The notes beneath the pieces are model-generated. The model searched no databases. It worked only from the letters and a program-made list of their open reading frames with translations, and had not been told where the DNA came from. Shown here one piece after another: positions 1 through 8,612 of a stretch of DNA of 64,000 bases. This DNA is from Manduca sexta (taxonomy: Eukaryota; Arthropoda; Insecta; Lepidoptera; Sphingidae): assembly GCF_014839805.1 (NCBI RefSeq), contig NC_051142.1:15284589-15348588 (forward strand). Direction: 5' to 3'. A program made the translations under genes and the position numbers. Position 1 is the first letter of the stretch. Each line of letters begins with the position of its first letter.

Positions 1-74
1 TATCACTTTGTATTTAAGTGCTACTATGGTATCTGTGAAAGCGTGTTATTGACGCCCAGACAATTTTTCTTCGT

Positions 75-255
75 GTAATAGTTGTGGCTTTAGACCATGT
101 AAAACAAAAAAATACTTTTTATTGATATTTATTTTGTTCGAAACTTACACTTTTTAATTTTACATCTATAGCAAGAATACTTATTACAAAATGTTTTCAA
201 AAAGACAAGTATAATATGGTTATTAACGCAATGTCAAAATCCTGTATTTTTAGTA
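75..255 (+). mobile_element. MITE-I, partial copy (3' half)
   Basis: Matches the right half of the 406-bp element at 32711-33116, including the shared stretch TTTATTTTGTTCGAAACTTA and the terminal GCAATGTCAAAATCCTGTA. The left half is missing or too diverged to follow. Non-coding, TA-flanked mariner-type MITE family; the left boundary is approximate. Confidence 0.6.
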
Positions 256-1547
256 CTAAGGGATTTTAAAGATGAATACAAGTTTTGATTTATCGATATC
301 CGACAGCATCCTGCACTAAAGCTAAAGGAAAAGTTTGACATCTGCTCGTGAAACTATGAAAATTGTTTATAATACTACCTACAGGGATCGGCAAGAACTA
401 ATGTCCTACTTGCGCTTTTTGTAGGGGACCACGCACGTTATTGTTTTAAAAGTTTTTTAATAATTGACTTTAAATAAATATGCCCGACCGAACAACCGAT
501 TTATATCTGTGCGGTAGTATCGGGACCATTCATATCGATACTTACTTCTAATGAAAATTTATATCGACTGCTTATACTTCGAATCGAGTATGACTCGAGT
601 CTTTTTAATATAATATAGCTATGACAAAAATACTCATGAAAATATACCTCTCGAGGTATTTTTTGTAGATCTTATTTTTTAAATACGGTCGATAAGAACA
701 GAATACTCACTAGGTCCACAATTTAGAATTACTATAAAATAGTAAAACTTCAAACTGAGAATTACTATCGCATTACACGCTTCTAAACAAATAGTGAATA
801 AATTTAAAACCTCAAAATGCCCAGTAATTACCTAAAATACCTCCGAACAATACATACATGCTCCAATTGTAGACATATCGCTGGTAGACACCGAGACGGA
901 CTCGCTAGACAGCAAAGACACAAAGCCATCAAACGTTCAGTGGCGGCAAGCGATCCGTGTAAATTGAAAAGACGCTCGAGCCCCCACTTTGGCAAGTAAT
1001 TTTCTTTGATTTTTATGTCAGTTTTTTATGTGTTCTCCTATTGCGTTGGACGCATCCAATAATGGAATCTCCGGTGACATTATTTTATGTGGTCGTTATT
1101 TTTTTACAACCCATGTTCAATTACTTCGAAAAAATTATGTTGTTTTAATTAAGGTTGAGTTTTACGAGCGTTCGCGTCATTGGAACTGAGACGAACCCAA
1201 ATTAATATGCGGACAGATTTTTTGCTTGAATTATAAATCAATTTTAATCAAAATATATTGATTTAGGATATTCATTAGACTATAGAAACATAAAAGGATA
1301 GCAGCGATCGGTGTGATTGTTCAAAAGGTAACCAAAGACAAAAAAAAAATGCCTTAGTTTTTAATTGCCTAATTTAACAGAAAAACAAAAACTAAGACAA
1401 ACGTAAACAAACCCTAAAGCGAAGCCGGTAGGTATCGGATTGCATGGACGCTTCACCACTGTATCCTAAACTGTACTACGATCGGTAATATAAACCAAAA
1501 TTTTCCATTTTTGAAATTTAATTAATTCCACATCACAAATTTATAAA
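256..1547. other. AT-rich sequence, no recognised feature
   Basis: I see no gene here. A 60-codon frame at 817-999 (plus strand) encodes a basic, Arg/Lys/His-rich peptide with no motif I recognise and no splice or start context I can defend. I do not call it a gene. Confidence 0.4.
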
Positions 1548-1553
1548 AAAATA

Positions 1554-2009
1554 CCTGTGCCCGCGACTTCGCCCGCGAGAAATCAGTGTGTCACAAAGGT
1601 TTTCCCGCGTAAATCCCGCCCCACGAGATTTTTTACAACCACACGACCTGTTCAACAGTAATCGTTTTATTTCAGTCAATTTACATAAAACCGTACTGGG
1701 CCCTTATTCTGTATGATAGTGTAAACGCGTAACGCGGCCGTGTCATGTTATCTTTGAGAAATGTGCGTGGAATGGTATTCTGTAAACCAAAGTTCTATAG
1801 TCCTAAACATGATGAGTTGTGTTACGTGCTTGTTACGCACTGTCAAAATAACGTGCGGGATAGAGAATAAGGCCCCTGAACTATTAAACTAAACCTTCAT
1901 CGAGAATTGCGCTATCTTTTAGTAAATACCGTACAAAAATCCGCTCAGTAGATTTTAAGAAAATCGATAACATACATTCAGACAGAAAAAGGGATTTAGT
2001 TATATAACA
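1554..2009 (-). mobile_element. Helitron-like fragment interrupted by MITE-J
   Basis: The left end (1559-1580) reads on the minus strand as the GCGGGCGAAGTCGCGGGCAC tail typical of lepidopteran Helitrons. Beyond the inserted MITE at 1698-1876, the text at 1890-1985 is, in antisense, the usual Helitron body (a CTCGATGAAGGTTT-like motif and a GAGCGGATTTTT-like motif). The terminal CTAG is degraded, and the other end is cut off by a LINE tail starting at 2011. Confidence 0.6.
1698..1876 (+). mobile_element. MITE-J copy 1 (179 bp)
   Basis: A compact element starting GGGCCCTTATTCTGTATGA and ending in the inverted counterpart GGATAGAGAATAAGGCCCC. A second copy of identical length and about 95% identity lies in reverse orientation at 47355-47533, which fixes both boundaries. 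It contains no open frame. No target duplication is obvious. The superfamily is not recognised. Confidence 0.75.
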
Positions 2010-2010
2010 T

Positions 2011-2340
2011 TTTTTTTTTTTTGCTTTGTATGACGAGACGAGCTTGCCATACGCCTGATAGTAAGCGATACGACCGCCCATATACAGTAGAAACACCATC
2101 TAACAACTAAAAAAACAAGGTATTGTTTGGTATTCCACTGCGCTCGCCATCCTGAGACATGAGATATTAAGTCTTATTATGTCCAATAATTAAACTGGCT
2201 ACAATGTCCTTCAAACCGGAACACAACAGTGTCTATACACTGCTGCTTGGCGGCAAAAATAGACATTACGGTGATACCTACCCAGGCGGTACCTACCTAC
2301 CAACTCTTAGATATGAGACACCCTTCACCAATAAATTAAA
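2011..2340 (-). mobile_element. LINE-B 3' end, antisense
   Basis: Begins with a T12 run (a poly(A) tail on the minus strand), then GACGAGACGAGCTTGCC. It continues through motifs shared with copies at 27547, 35202, 45160 and 53924 (CTGCGCTCGCCATCCTGAGA, CTGCTGCTTGGCGGC). The poly(A) and the variable 5' truncation suggest the 3' UTR of a non-LTR retrotransposon. No reverse-transcriptase sequence is present, and the clade is not assigned. Confidence 0.65.
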
Positions 2341-2384
2341 TCATAACGCTGGTTTGTAATTAATAAATATTAATTATATCAGCC

Positions 2385-2590
2385 CTATATTATATACTGT
2401 CCCACTGTTGGGCACCGGCCTCCTCTATTACTGAGAGAGATTAGGCCTTAGTCCACCACGCTGGCTTAGTGCAGATTGGTAGACTTCACACACCCTCGAA
2501 AATTCCTATAGAGAATTTCTCAGGTATGTAGGTTTCCTAACGATGTTTTCCTTCACCATTAAAGCAAACGATAATTCACAAAGAATAAAA
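2385..2590 (-). mobile_element. SINE-A, truncated copy
   Basis: Antisense copy of a SINE with the recurring core CCACGCTGGCTTAGTGCAGA and the GATGTTTTCCTTCACC block. It stops before the tRNA-derived head. A second SINE-A copy in the same orientation starts 11 bp further on, at 2601. Confidence 0.8.
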
Positions 2591-2620
2591 AAATATATAA
2601 ATAATATCAGCCCTGTATTA

Positions 2621-3912
2621 GGGGAAAGTGGGGGGAAACCGGACAGGGGGTAAAAGTGGATAGTGGCTATTTTCATAGTAGGCATATTGCTGACGCGTTC
2701 TAAACCTTCGACCGACACTCATAAACGCTTGCTTAGTGTGGTTACAAATGGTGGCCAGGAAAGACTCTCATCGCGCCCGTTTATACGAAAAAAACGAAAA
2801 TACAGGTAAATGATCTATTATTTTCTAATGTTTGACATATTCTTATTGGTTTTGGTTATAAGTTACTACAATGTTGTATTTTTTTTTTTATAATATCATG
2901 GATATTTACTCCATTAAAACTATAATAAGTGTTTTTTTGAGTTTAAAAAAAGTGTTGGTAAATATTATTTCAAATATGGTACTTGTGGGGTGAAGTCGGA
3001 CGGGGTTGTATTGGATATCCGGTTTCACCCCAGTGATCGAAGTTTCGATTTATGTTTTGAGTATTTAGTTTAATTATATATTTTTAGTGTTTTGTACCTA
3101 TTAATCTTTTTCTCATTTTTTTTATAGTTCCTAAATATGTCACCGACATACGGTAAAAAAGGCAAATAGGCTGATATGCTTTTGGCAATTAATTCCGTCT
3201 TAGAAGACATAATGGATATCTTTTGGCAGCGCATATCTATTATGTACCCAAGACGTAATTACAAGACCGCAATAAAAAAATCAAATCCGGAAAATTTAAA
3301 GACGAAGTATTCCGAAAGTGTCCTTCTGGTAAAAAATGTGTATTTTCTGATGTCAAAGGTATAAGCTACAAGTTGGTAAAAAAAAGGCAAAGAAGAAAAA
3401 AAAGGTTGAAAAGAAAGGCAAAGACTATGGTTATTGGTAAAGAATCAAATAAAGAAAATAGCCAAGAGGATTCAAAAATTTCAATTTGTAGGGATAAATA
3501 CAGCCAAACCATGTCCACTGATGTAAGGTACGTGGCACGGCATACCTGAAGTAGAGTGTGGAGTGCCTCATAAAGCTAGTATTGGATGGTCTGCACCTGA
3601 GATATAATTTTTTGTATGCATATATTGTGAGTAATTACTATATTTTGCTATTTTGTATTATACATATTCACCGCGTTGATAAAATATGCGTATCCGGTTT
3701 TACCCATAGGTATGGGGTGAATCCGGAAATATGTTTTTTTGTTAAAACCCGTTCTACTTCTTATAATTATAATTGATCGCTGATATTTTTGCACCAAAGG
3801 TATGTCTTATGTATGTACTACGCGGAGTGATGTTGATTTTTTAAATATATAATGTTTTAACTAAAATTTTTTTGTTCTTTTCTTAACTATCCGGTGTCGC
3901 CCCACTTTCCCC
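2621..3912. mobile_element. pogo-like DNA transposon, decayed, TA duplication
   Basis: Starts GGGGAAAGTGGGG and ends CCCCACTTTCCCC. The terminal inverted repeats extend to about 26 bp with three mismatches. It is flanked by TA (2619-2620 and 3913-3914), matching the single TA of the intact SINE. It carries seven copies of a 14-bp GGGGTGAAACCGGA-like motif in both orientations, and traces of a Psq-type helix-turn-helix protein. TA duplication plus a Psq domain suggest pogo/Tigger. The length and missing catalytic core indicate an internally deleted, non-autonomous copy. Confidence 0.8.
3137..3655 (+). pseudogene. Remnant of a pogo/Psq-like transposase
   Basis: Conceptual reading shows pieces in more than one frame. 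From 3137: an MSPTYGKKGK start, a stop, then ADMLLAINSVLED, resembling the start of a Psq helix-turn-helix. Near 3244, after a frame shift, VPKT-stop-LQDRNKKIKSGKFKDEVF resembles the VPxxTLxDRxKKI recognition-helix end of that domain, followed by a lysine-rich stretch. Near 3530 a third piece, WHGIPEVECGVPHKASIGWS then FFVCIYCE and a stop, looks like the end of a C-terminal zinc-finger-type tail. The DDE catalytic core is absent, and stops and frameshifts break every piece. The assignment is by remembered family pattern only; a search with all three frames would settle it. Confidence 0.45.
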
Positions 3913-4219
3913 TATATACTTGCCCACTGCTGAGCACGGGCCTCCTCTACTACTGAGAGGGATTAGGCCTAGTTAGTCCACCACGCTTTCCTAGTGCGGA
4001 TTGGTAGACTTCACACACCTTCGAAATTCCTATAGATAACTTCACATATGTGCAGGTTTCCTCACGATGTTTTCCTTCACCGTTAAAGCGAACGATTAAT
4101 TCACAAAGAATACACACATGATTTTTTTAGAAAAGTCAGAGGTGTGTGCCCTTGGGATTTGAACCTGCGGACATTCGTCTCGGCAGTCCGTTCCACACCC
4201 AACTAGGCTATCGCCGCTA

Positions 4220-4968
4220 TTTTTGCATTGTATTTAAATTAATAAAATTAGCTAATTTCTAAAGACGGTAAATGATAGCACGATTAATGGGTTTCAAGAC
4301 GTTCGTACCCGCCTCCCGCAACCATTTATCCGGCTTTAAAAAGGTATGCTCATTACTCTTGTCTCATTACGCTATAGATTAAAACTTTACCATTCCAGAC
4401 AGTTTTTGTACAGTAAATTATTTGAAAGGCTTACGAAGAGATATCGTTGATCGTATCTACTTAAGGATCTTCGGAAAATTTTAATGTTTTGTGTTTCTAA
4501 TTCAAATTACCATTTTATCCTGTCTTGATAATGATATCTAGTAAAGAAAGAAAGAAAATAATGATTTTATTATTAGGACACATCAGTAGAACATGTATAA
4601 TAAAGACGATAAAAAAAAAAAAACAAAAAATGTTAATAATTAAAACACAATTATACCCATTGTGCCAACAAAGGAAACCCTCATTCAGCTCCTTCCTGCA
4701 GTACCAGCATGACTGATACTGCAGCGCTGATTTTCAATGAGGGACCCAGATGACGTACGGACACTCAGTTAGTGTGAAATATAATTTGTATTGGACTTGG
4801 CTGGACGTGTCGCTTGGAATGATAGATCGTGGCGTAAAATCTCCTTGAGTGGAAGCCATGGGGAAAATCGTTCGCAAGGAAGACCACGCGCTAGAAAGTT
4901 GACGTGAAGAAAGTCGTCGGATGATCTGAATGACAAGAAGTTAATTCTGCAATGAATGGAAGATGATT
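4220..4968. other. No recognised feature
   Basis: AT-rich, with short homopolymer and AAAG-type runs (4540-4635). Nothing gene-like seen. Confidence 0.4.
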
Positions 4969-5200
4969 TCTTACGTTTACGCGAATGTTAGACATTTAAA
5001 TTAAACTATTTTACGGATTTTATCGCTGTTTTAATATTTTACTTTTTTTCCCGACGTTTCGAAGACTGTAACTCTGACTTTGCGGATGAACAACACCTCA
5101 GTCCCCCCGTGACCATGAAGGATGCAAAGTCTTCGAAACGTCGGGAGAAAAGTAAAATTTTAAAACCGCGATAAAATCCGTAAAATAGTTTAATTTAAAT
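4969..5200. repeat. MITE-H, long-armed foldback element
   Basis: The left arm 4994-5067 and right arm 5129-5200 are near-perfect inverted repeats of about 72-74 bp (core CCCGACGTTTCGAAGACT) around a roughly 60-bp loop with a C6 run. Related copies lie at 28776-28962 and 42518-42675, sharing the 5' flank TTTACGCGAATGTTAGACAT. The shared flank suggests the element begins there, outside the palindrome. Non-coding. Confidence 0.75.
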
Positions 5201-6477
5201 GAATGGAAGATGTTAAAGAAAGCCTACACCGCACAGGTTGGTTATTTTTATATTTATTACCTCAGCACTTTTTACTGGGTGAACTGATGTTGATGATTTT
5301 TTTTTATGTTTTGAAGTTGTTCAGCTACAATTGTGGCTTACTATACATACCCTATCTCGCAACTTACATACCACATTACAATTTTAAACAATATTATTTC
5401 CATTGACGCATTATTTCATATTAATTTGTTTCACACAGAATACAATAGCTCTAGCAGATTTTAGGCTCAAATAAAACTTAACAAGTCTAGGTTCAAAAGG
5501 CTTTAAAAGCCAAGGTTGTCGAGAACAAGAACTTGCGCTCATTAGTGTATTATGGAAAACTATAAATACTTAAATAGAGGAACCATTATGTCGCACAAGC
5601 CTTGTATCTCGTTATAAGTTCACGGGAATTATGTGTGGTGTGTGTGTTACAAGCTGTTAGCGATTAGTTTTTATAATTTTTTTACTTTAAACCTCCTTAA
5701 ACGTTTTCATTTTGGTGGGCTACTGAATAAAGAGAAGTTTTCGTCAATTTTATATAGCAATTTTGTCTTTGAAGTTCCTGTGTACGTTTTTCTTTAGTAT
5801 CAGTAATATATTTTTACATATAATCTCTGTTAGAAACTTCTTCGATGCTATGACCATACATAACTATTGATTTAAAAGTAATGGACCAATGAGAGACCAT
5901 TCTTATTCTTTATAGGACAGCATTACGGCTATCATTAAATAAGCATTTTCCCTTTTTTTGTTATCGCGGAGAAAGTGCCTTATGACTACCGCCCAGTCTT
6001 CACGAGGGACAACTGGGCGGTTATCTTCAGACGACCGCCGGGCCGAGTCCCTAACCTTATATACAACGCACGGCATACCAACTAAAACTCCGCGGTAGCC
6101 CTCTTCGGCGCATTAGGACGGCAGGCTTCCTCACATCTGCCCACTCTTTTCATTCAGACGGATAAAGGGTAAAAAAAATGCTGTATTATCCGCTCCGCCC
6201 ATAAAATTATGCTGCATTCCTAATGTGGTCGCGTTCTCGAATTGCTAAATCCCGTGTTTGGTCGCAGTTAGTCAGTTGGCCCCTCGCCAGCCGGTCCTCT
6301 TCTCCTTGGCCCCCGCTGCATACATAAATCATCCCCATTAATATCGTTGTATTGGGACCAAGGAATAAAAAAGCAAAGGAAGTGCCACCAGTAAAGCTGT
6401 GACGCCATACATATATGTAAATGCGTTATATATTGCAATAATTTACATATAACAGCTAAGACGTCTTCGTGATTTTC
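5201..6477. other. Mostly unique AT-rich DNA with a GC-rich block at 5965-6330
   Basis: The block holds GACTACCGCCCAGTCTTCAC, GACGACCGCCGGGCCGAG and GCGGTAGCCCTCTTCGGCGC. It is much richer in GC than its surroundings but has stops in all frames I followed. I suspect a degraded retrotransposon because the text feels familiar from other moth sequences, but I cannot name the family. Confidence 0.3.
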
Positions 6478-6710
6478 GTATAGTTTTTGCTAATGGTATA
6501 TATTTTATATCCGCCCGGATACTACGGTACACAATGTGTTAAAACCCGCCATAGTGGCCCACGTAAGTGTGTCGCGTTTCGGGATCAGACTGTGTAGATT
6601 CGGTTGCAACAGGCCGGCATAATTGTGTCGACTGCCGAGGGGTTATCATCATTAGTCGACATTTTTTGGACCTCACTCCACTTACCAAGAGTTGCAGTAG
6701 GATCACAAAA
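6478..6710 (+). mobile_element. Repeat C (non-LTR-like 3' fragment)
   Basis: Shares TTTTATATCCGCCCGGATA, CCGCCATAGTGGCCCACGTA and CAGGCCGGCATAATTGTGTC with copies at 12190, 17577, 23612, 33925, 49610 and 51840. Several copies end in a short A run on this strand, suggesting a 3' UTR-derived retroelement in plus orientation. Clade unknown. Confidence 0.65.
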
Positions 6711-7357
6711 AAGATCATAACATGAATAAAGCACTTTGGCTTTCTTATTGCATTATTTATATACCCTACATTATCAATCGCATATTCGTAATTTAATAGT
6801 AAAAATGACCAACGCCAATATTATGTACAGTCAGCTAGGAAAATAGCTGAATAAATTCAAAACTTCAAATGTACTTTAAACTTTTGTGTCCGTAGCAACA
6901 ATCGATTTTTATTCACTAAAATAAAAATTTGAGAGGTAATTTTATTTACATAGAGAAAGAAGAGTATTTCGATTTAAATTAATATGCAGAAGCGTTTTGA
7001 AGTCTTAAATTAATTTAGCTGCTTTTGTTTATAAGCTGTATATATTTCAATTGTTATCGTTACTGAAATGTAGACCGCATTAGTCATACTTTATGACACA
7101 TAATAGAATGACACTTCCACTAATACTTTCTATTCCGCTTTACCATATAATACCACCAGTTTTTAAGCTGTCACATAGAGTGTCACAATGCAGAAGTTAC
7201 ATTTGCCTAAATTTTACGGAAAAATTAATGTGAGTTATTATAGTTAGATTGGTTGAAATACAGTTTGTGGAGTTGTGGTTTACGAAATTGTTTTTGGTTA
7301 GACATCATAATGTAAACGAGGAAAGGTAGATATAAGTTGAATAGTTTAATGATATAT

Positions 7358-7415
7358 TTACTCGAATGTTAGTCATTGAAATAAAACTATTTTACACATT
7401 TTATCGCGGATTGAA
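7358..7415. repeat. MITE-H relic (one arm)
   Basis: CTCGAATGTTAGTCATTGAA followed by AATAAAACTATTTTACACATTTTATCGCGG-like text matches the left arm of the foldback at 4969. The second arm is missing. Confidence 0.6.
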
Positions 7416-7460
7416 TAGTATGCTATTAAAGAACTTGAAGGAGTAAAGATGGGGTGTAAA

Positions 7461-7560
7461 GAAGCAAGTAGGCCGGCATAATTGTTACGACCAAGGACAG
7501 ATACAATGTCATCGATTATGACAAGTTACACTAAAGTGCAGTCAGTGGGTCTTCTCCCTT
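7461..7560 (+). mobile_element. Repeat C relic
   Basis: Contains AGGCCGGCATAATTGTTACG, the most conserved stretch of repeat C, followed by diverged sequence. Boundaries approximate. Confidence 0.4.
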
Positions 7561-7700
7561 ACAGTTACATGCTGCGAGAATAATTCTCGTACGTCAATAA
7601 AAATCAAAAACAACTCACTAATTAATCTAAAAAACCATAGCCTGACGAGGAGAATAAAAAAATTTGCTATGTAAAATACAAACCTAGTATATTTTACTGG

Positions 7701-7865
7701 GAAAGGCGGCGTCGGACGTCCATGGGTGGACGGGTAGGTGGACAGATGACCTCATAAAAGTCACAGGAGGTCGCTGGATTCGGGCCGCTTCCGATACATC
7801 GATCTGGAAATCCTTGGGGAAGGCCTATGTTCAGCAGTGGACATCCTACGGCGATAATGATGATA
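7701..7865 (+). pseudogene. RTE-type retrotransposon, C-terminal remnant
   Basis: The frame from about 7737 reads RWTDDLIKVTGGRWIRAASD, then TSIWKSLGKAYVQQWTSYG, and runs into a GATGATGAT-type tail. This tryptophan-rich C-terminus plus a short GAT-like 3' repeat fits an RTE-clade non-LTR retrotransposon as I remember it. Upstream, GRPW is separated from it by a frameshift near 7735. No polymerase domain is left. It is 5'-truncated and non-functional, like six relatives in the window. Confidence 0.65.
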
Positions 7866-8450
7866 TGTTACGGAAAACGTTCACATTGAAACGAAATATC
7901 AAAAGTGTCGCCCCAAAGAACGTATTAGGATTTTCCTGGCCAGGCTATACCTTTAAAATTGTATCATTGTAAAGAACGAACAATGTAAAAAAGTCCTCAA
8001 CAATATGAAAATACATTTCAAATTACTTTACAGCATAAAATACTATCACAAATAAAAACACTAGTACATCAATAAACTTCAAATGGCAACATGGAACTAG
8101 AACCAGTTCATTACAACCTAATCTGCATTCGGTCGTATTAAAACACGAAGCTTAGAATCTAGGTCAAAGCGACGATCTGACCGTAAAAACAATGCGATTG
8201 CAAGCAAAGACGAATGGAAGAATGGTGTGCAATCTCTTCAGGCCGTGCCCGCGCCCCGTTGCTATTCACGCGCCCATAAATATGCAAAAAGGAACTCTAA
8301 GAGCGAGCTGGATGACGATTTGAGTTATGGAAATGTTTTGTACTGACGTCATTATTTTCTTGTTTAGTTGAAGGATGAAATGTAGGGTGGTATGTTTAAG
8401 TTCAATACATTTTGCATTTACATCATTATCTCTGTTTAATAGACGATTAA
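7866..8450. other. No recognised feature
   Basis: Unique-looking AT-rich sequence. Nothing gene-like seen. Confidence 0.4.
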
Positions 8451-8612
8451 TCGCCATTTTCGATAAACGATTCCAATCGGTTTTTTATCTATCTCAAATG
8501 GACCAATCAGAACAAAGGTTTTTTGACATGCTTATAAATGAGTTATTGTAATTAGTTCATTCTTGGAATCGGATTAATGATTGAGATTGGGATTGTTTAT
8601 TGAAAACGGCTG
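8451..8612. repeat. MITE-F copy 1
   Basis: Inverted ends TCGCCATTTTCGATAAACGA and ATTGTTTATTGAAAACGGC enclose ATCTATCTCAAATGGACCAA and TAGTTCATTCTTGGAATCGG. The same arrangement recurs at 22672, 31718, 36764 and, in part, 51493. A non-coding inverted-repeat element of about 160 bp. Confidence 0.75.

Larger units (their letters stand above)
2601..4219 (-). mobile_element. SINE-A, full-length copy split by a DNA transposon
   Basis: The SINE occupies 2601-2620 and 3913-4219. The intervening 1292 bp is an inserted transposon. On the minus strand the SINE starts with a tRNA-like head: box A-like TAGCCTAGTTGG and box B-like GGTTCAAATCC. Other copies in this window show the uninterrupted text CCTGTATTATATACTTGCC, so the insertion point is certain. 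Confidence 0.85.

Noticed and set aside
817..999. 60-codon basic peptide
   Set aside because: Arg/Lys-rich but without a domain or conserved context. Chance is the simpler explanation.
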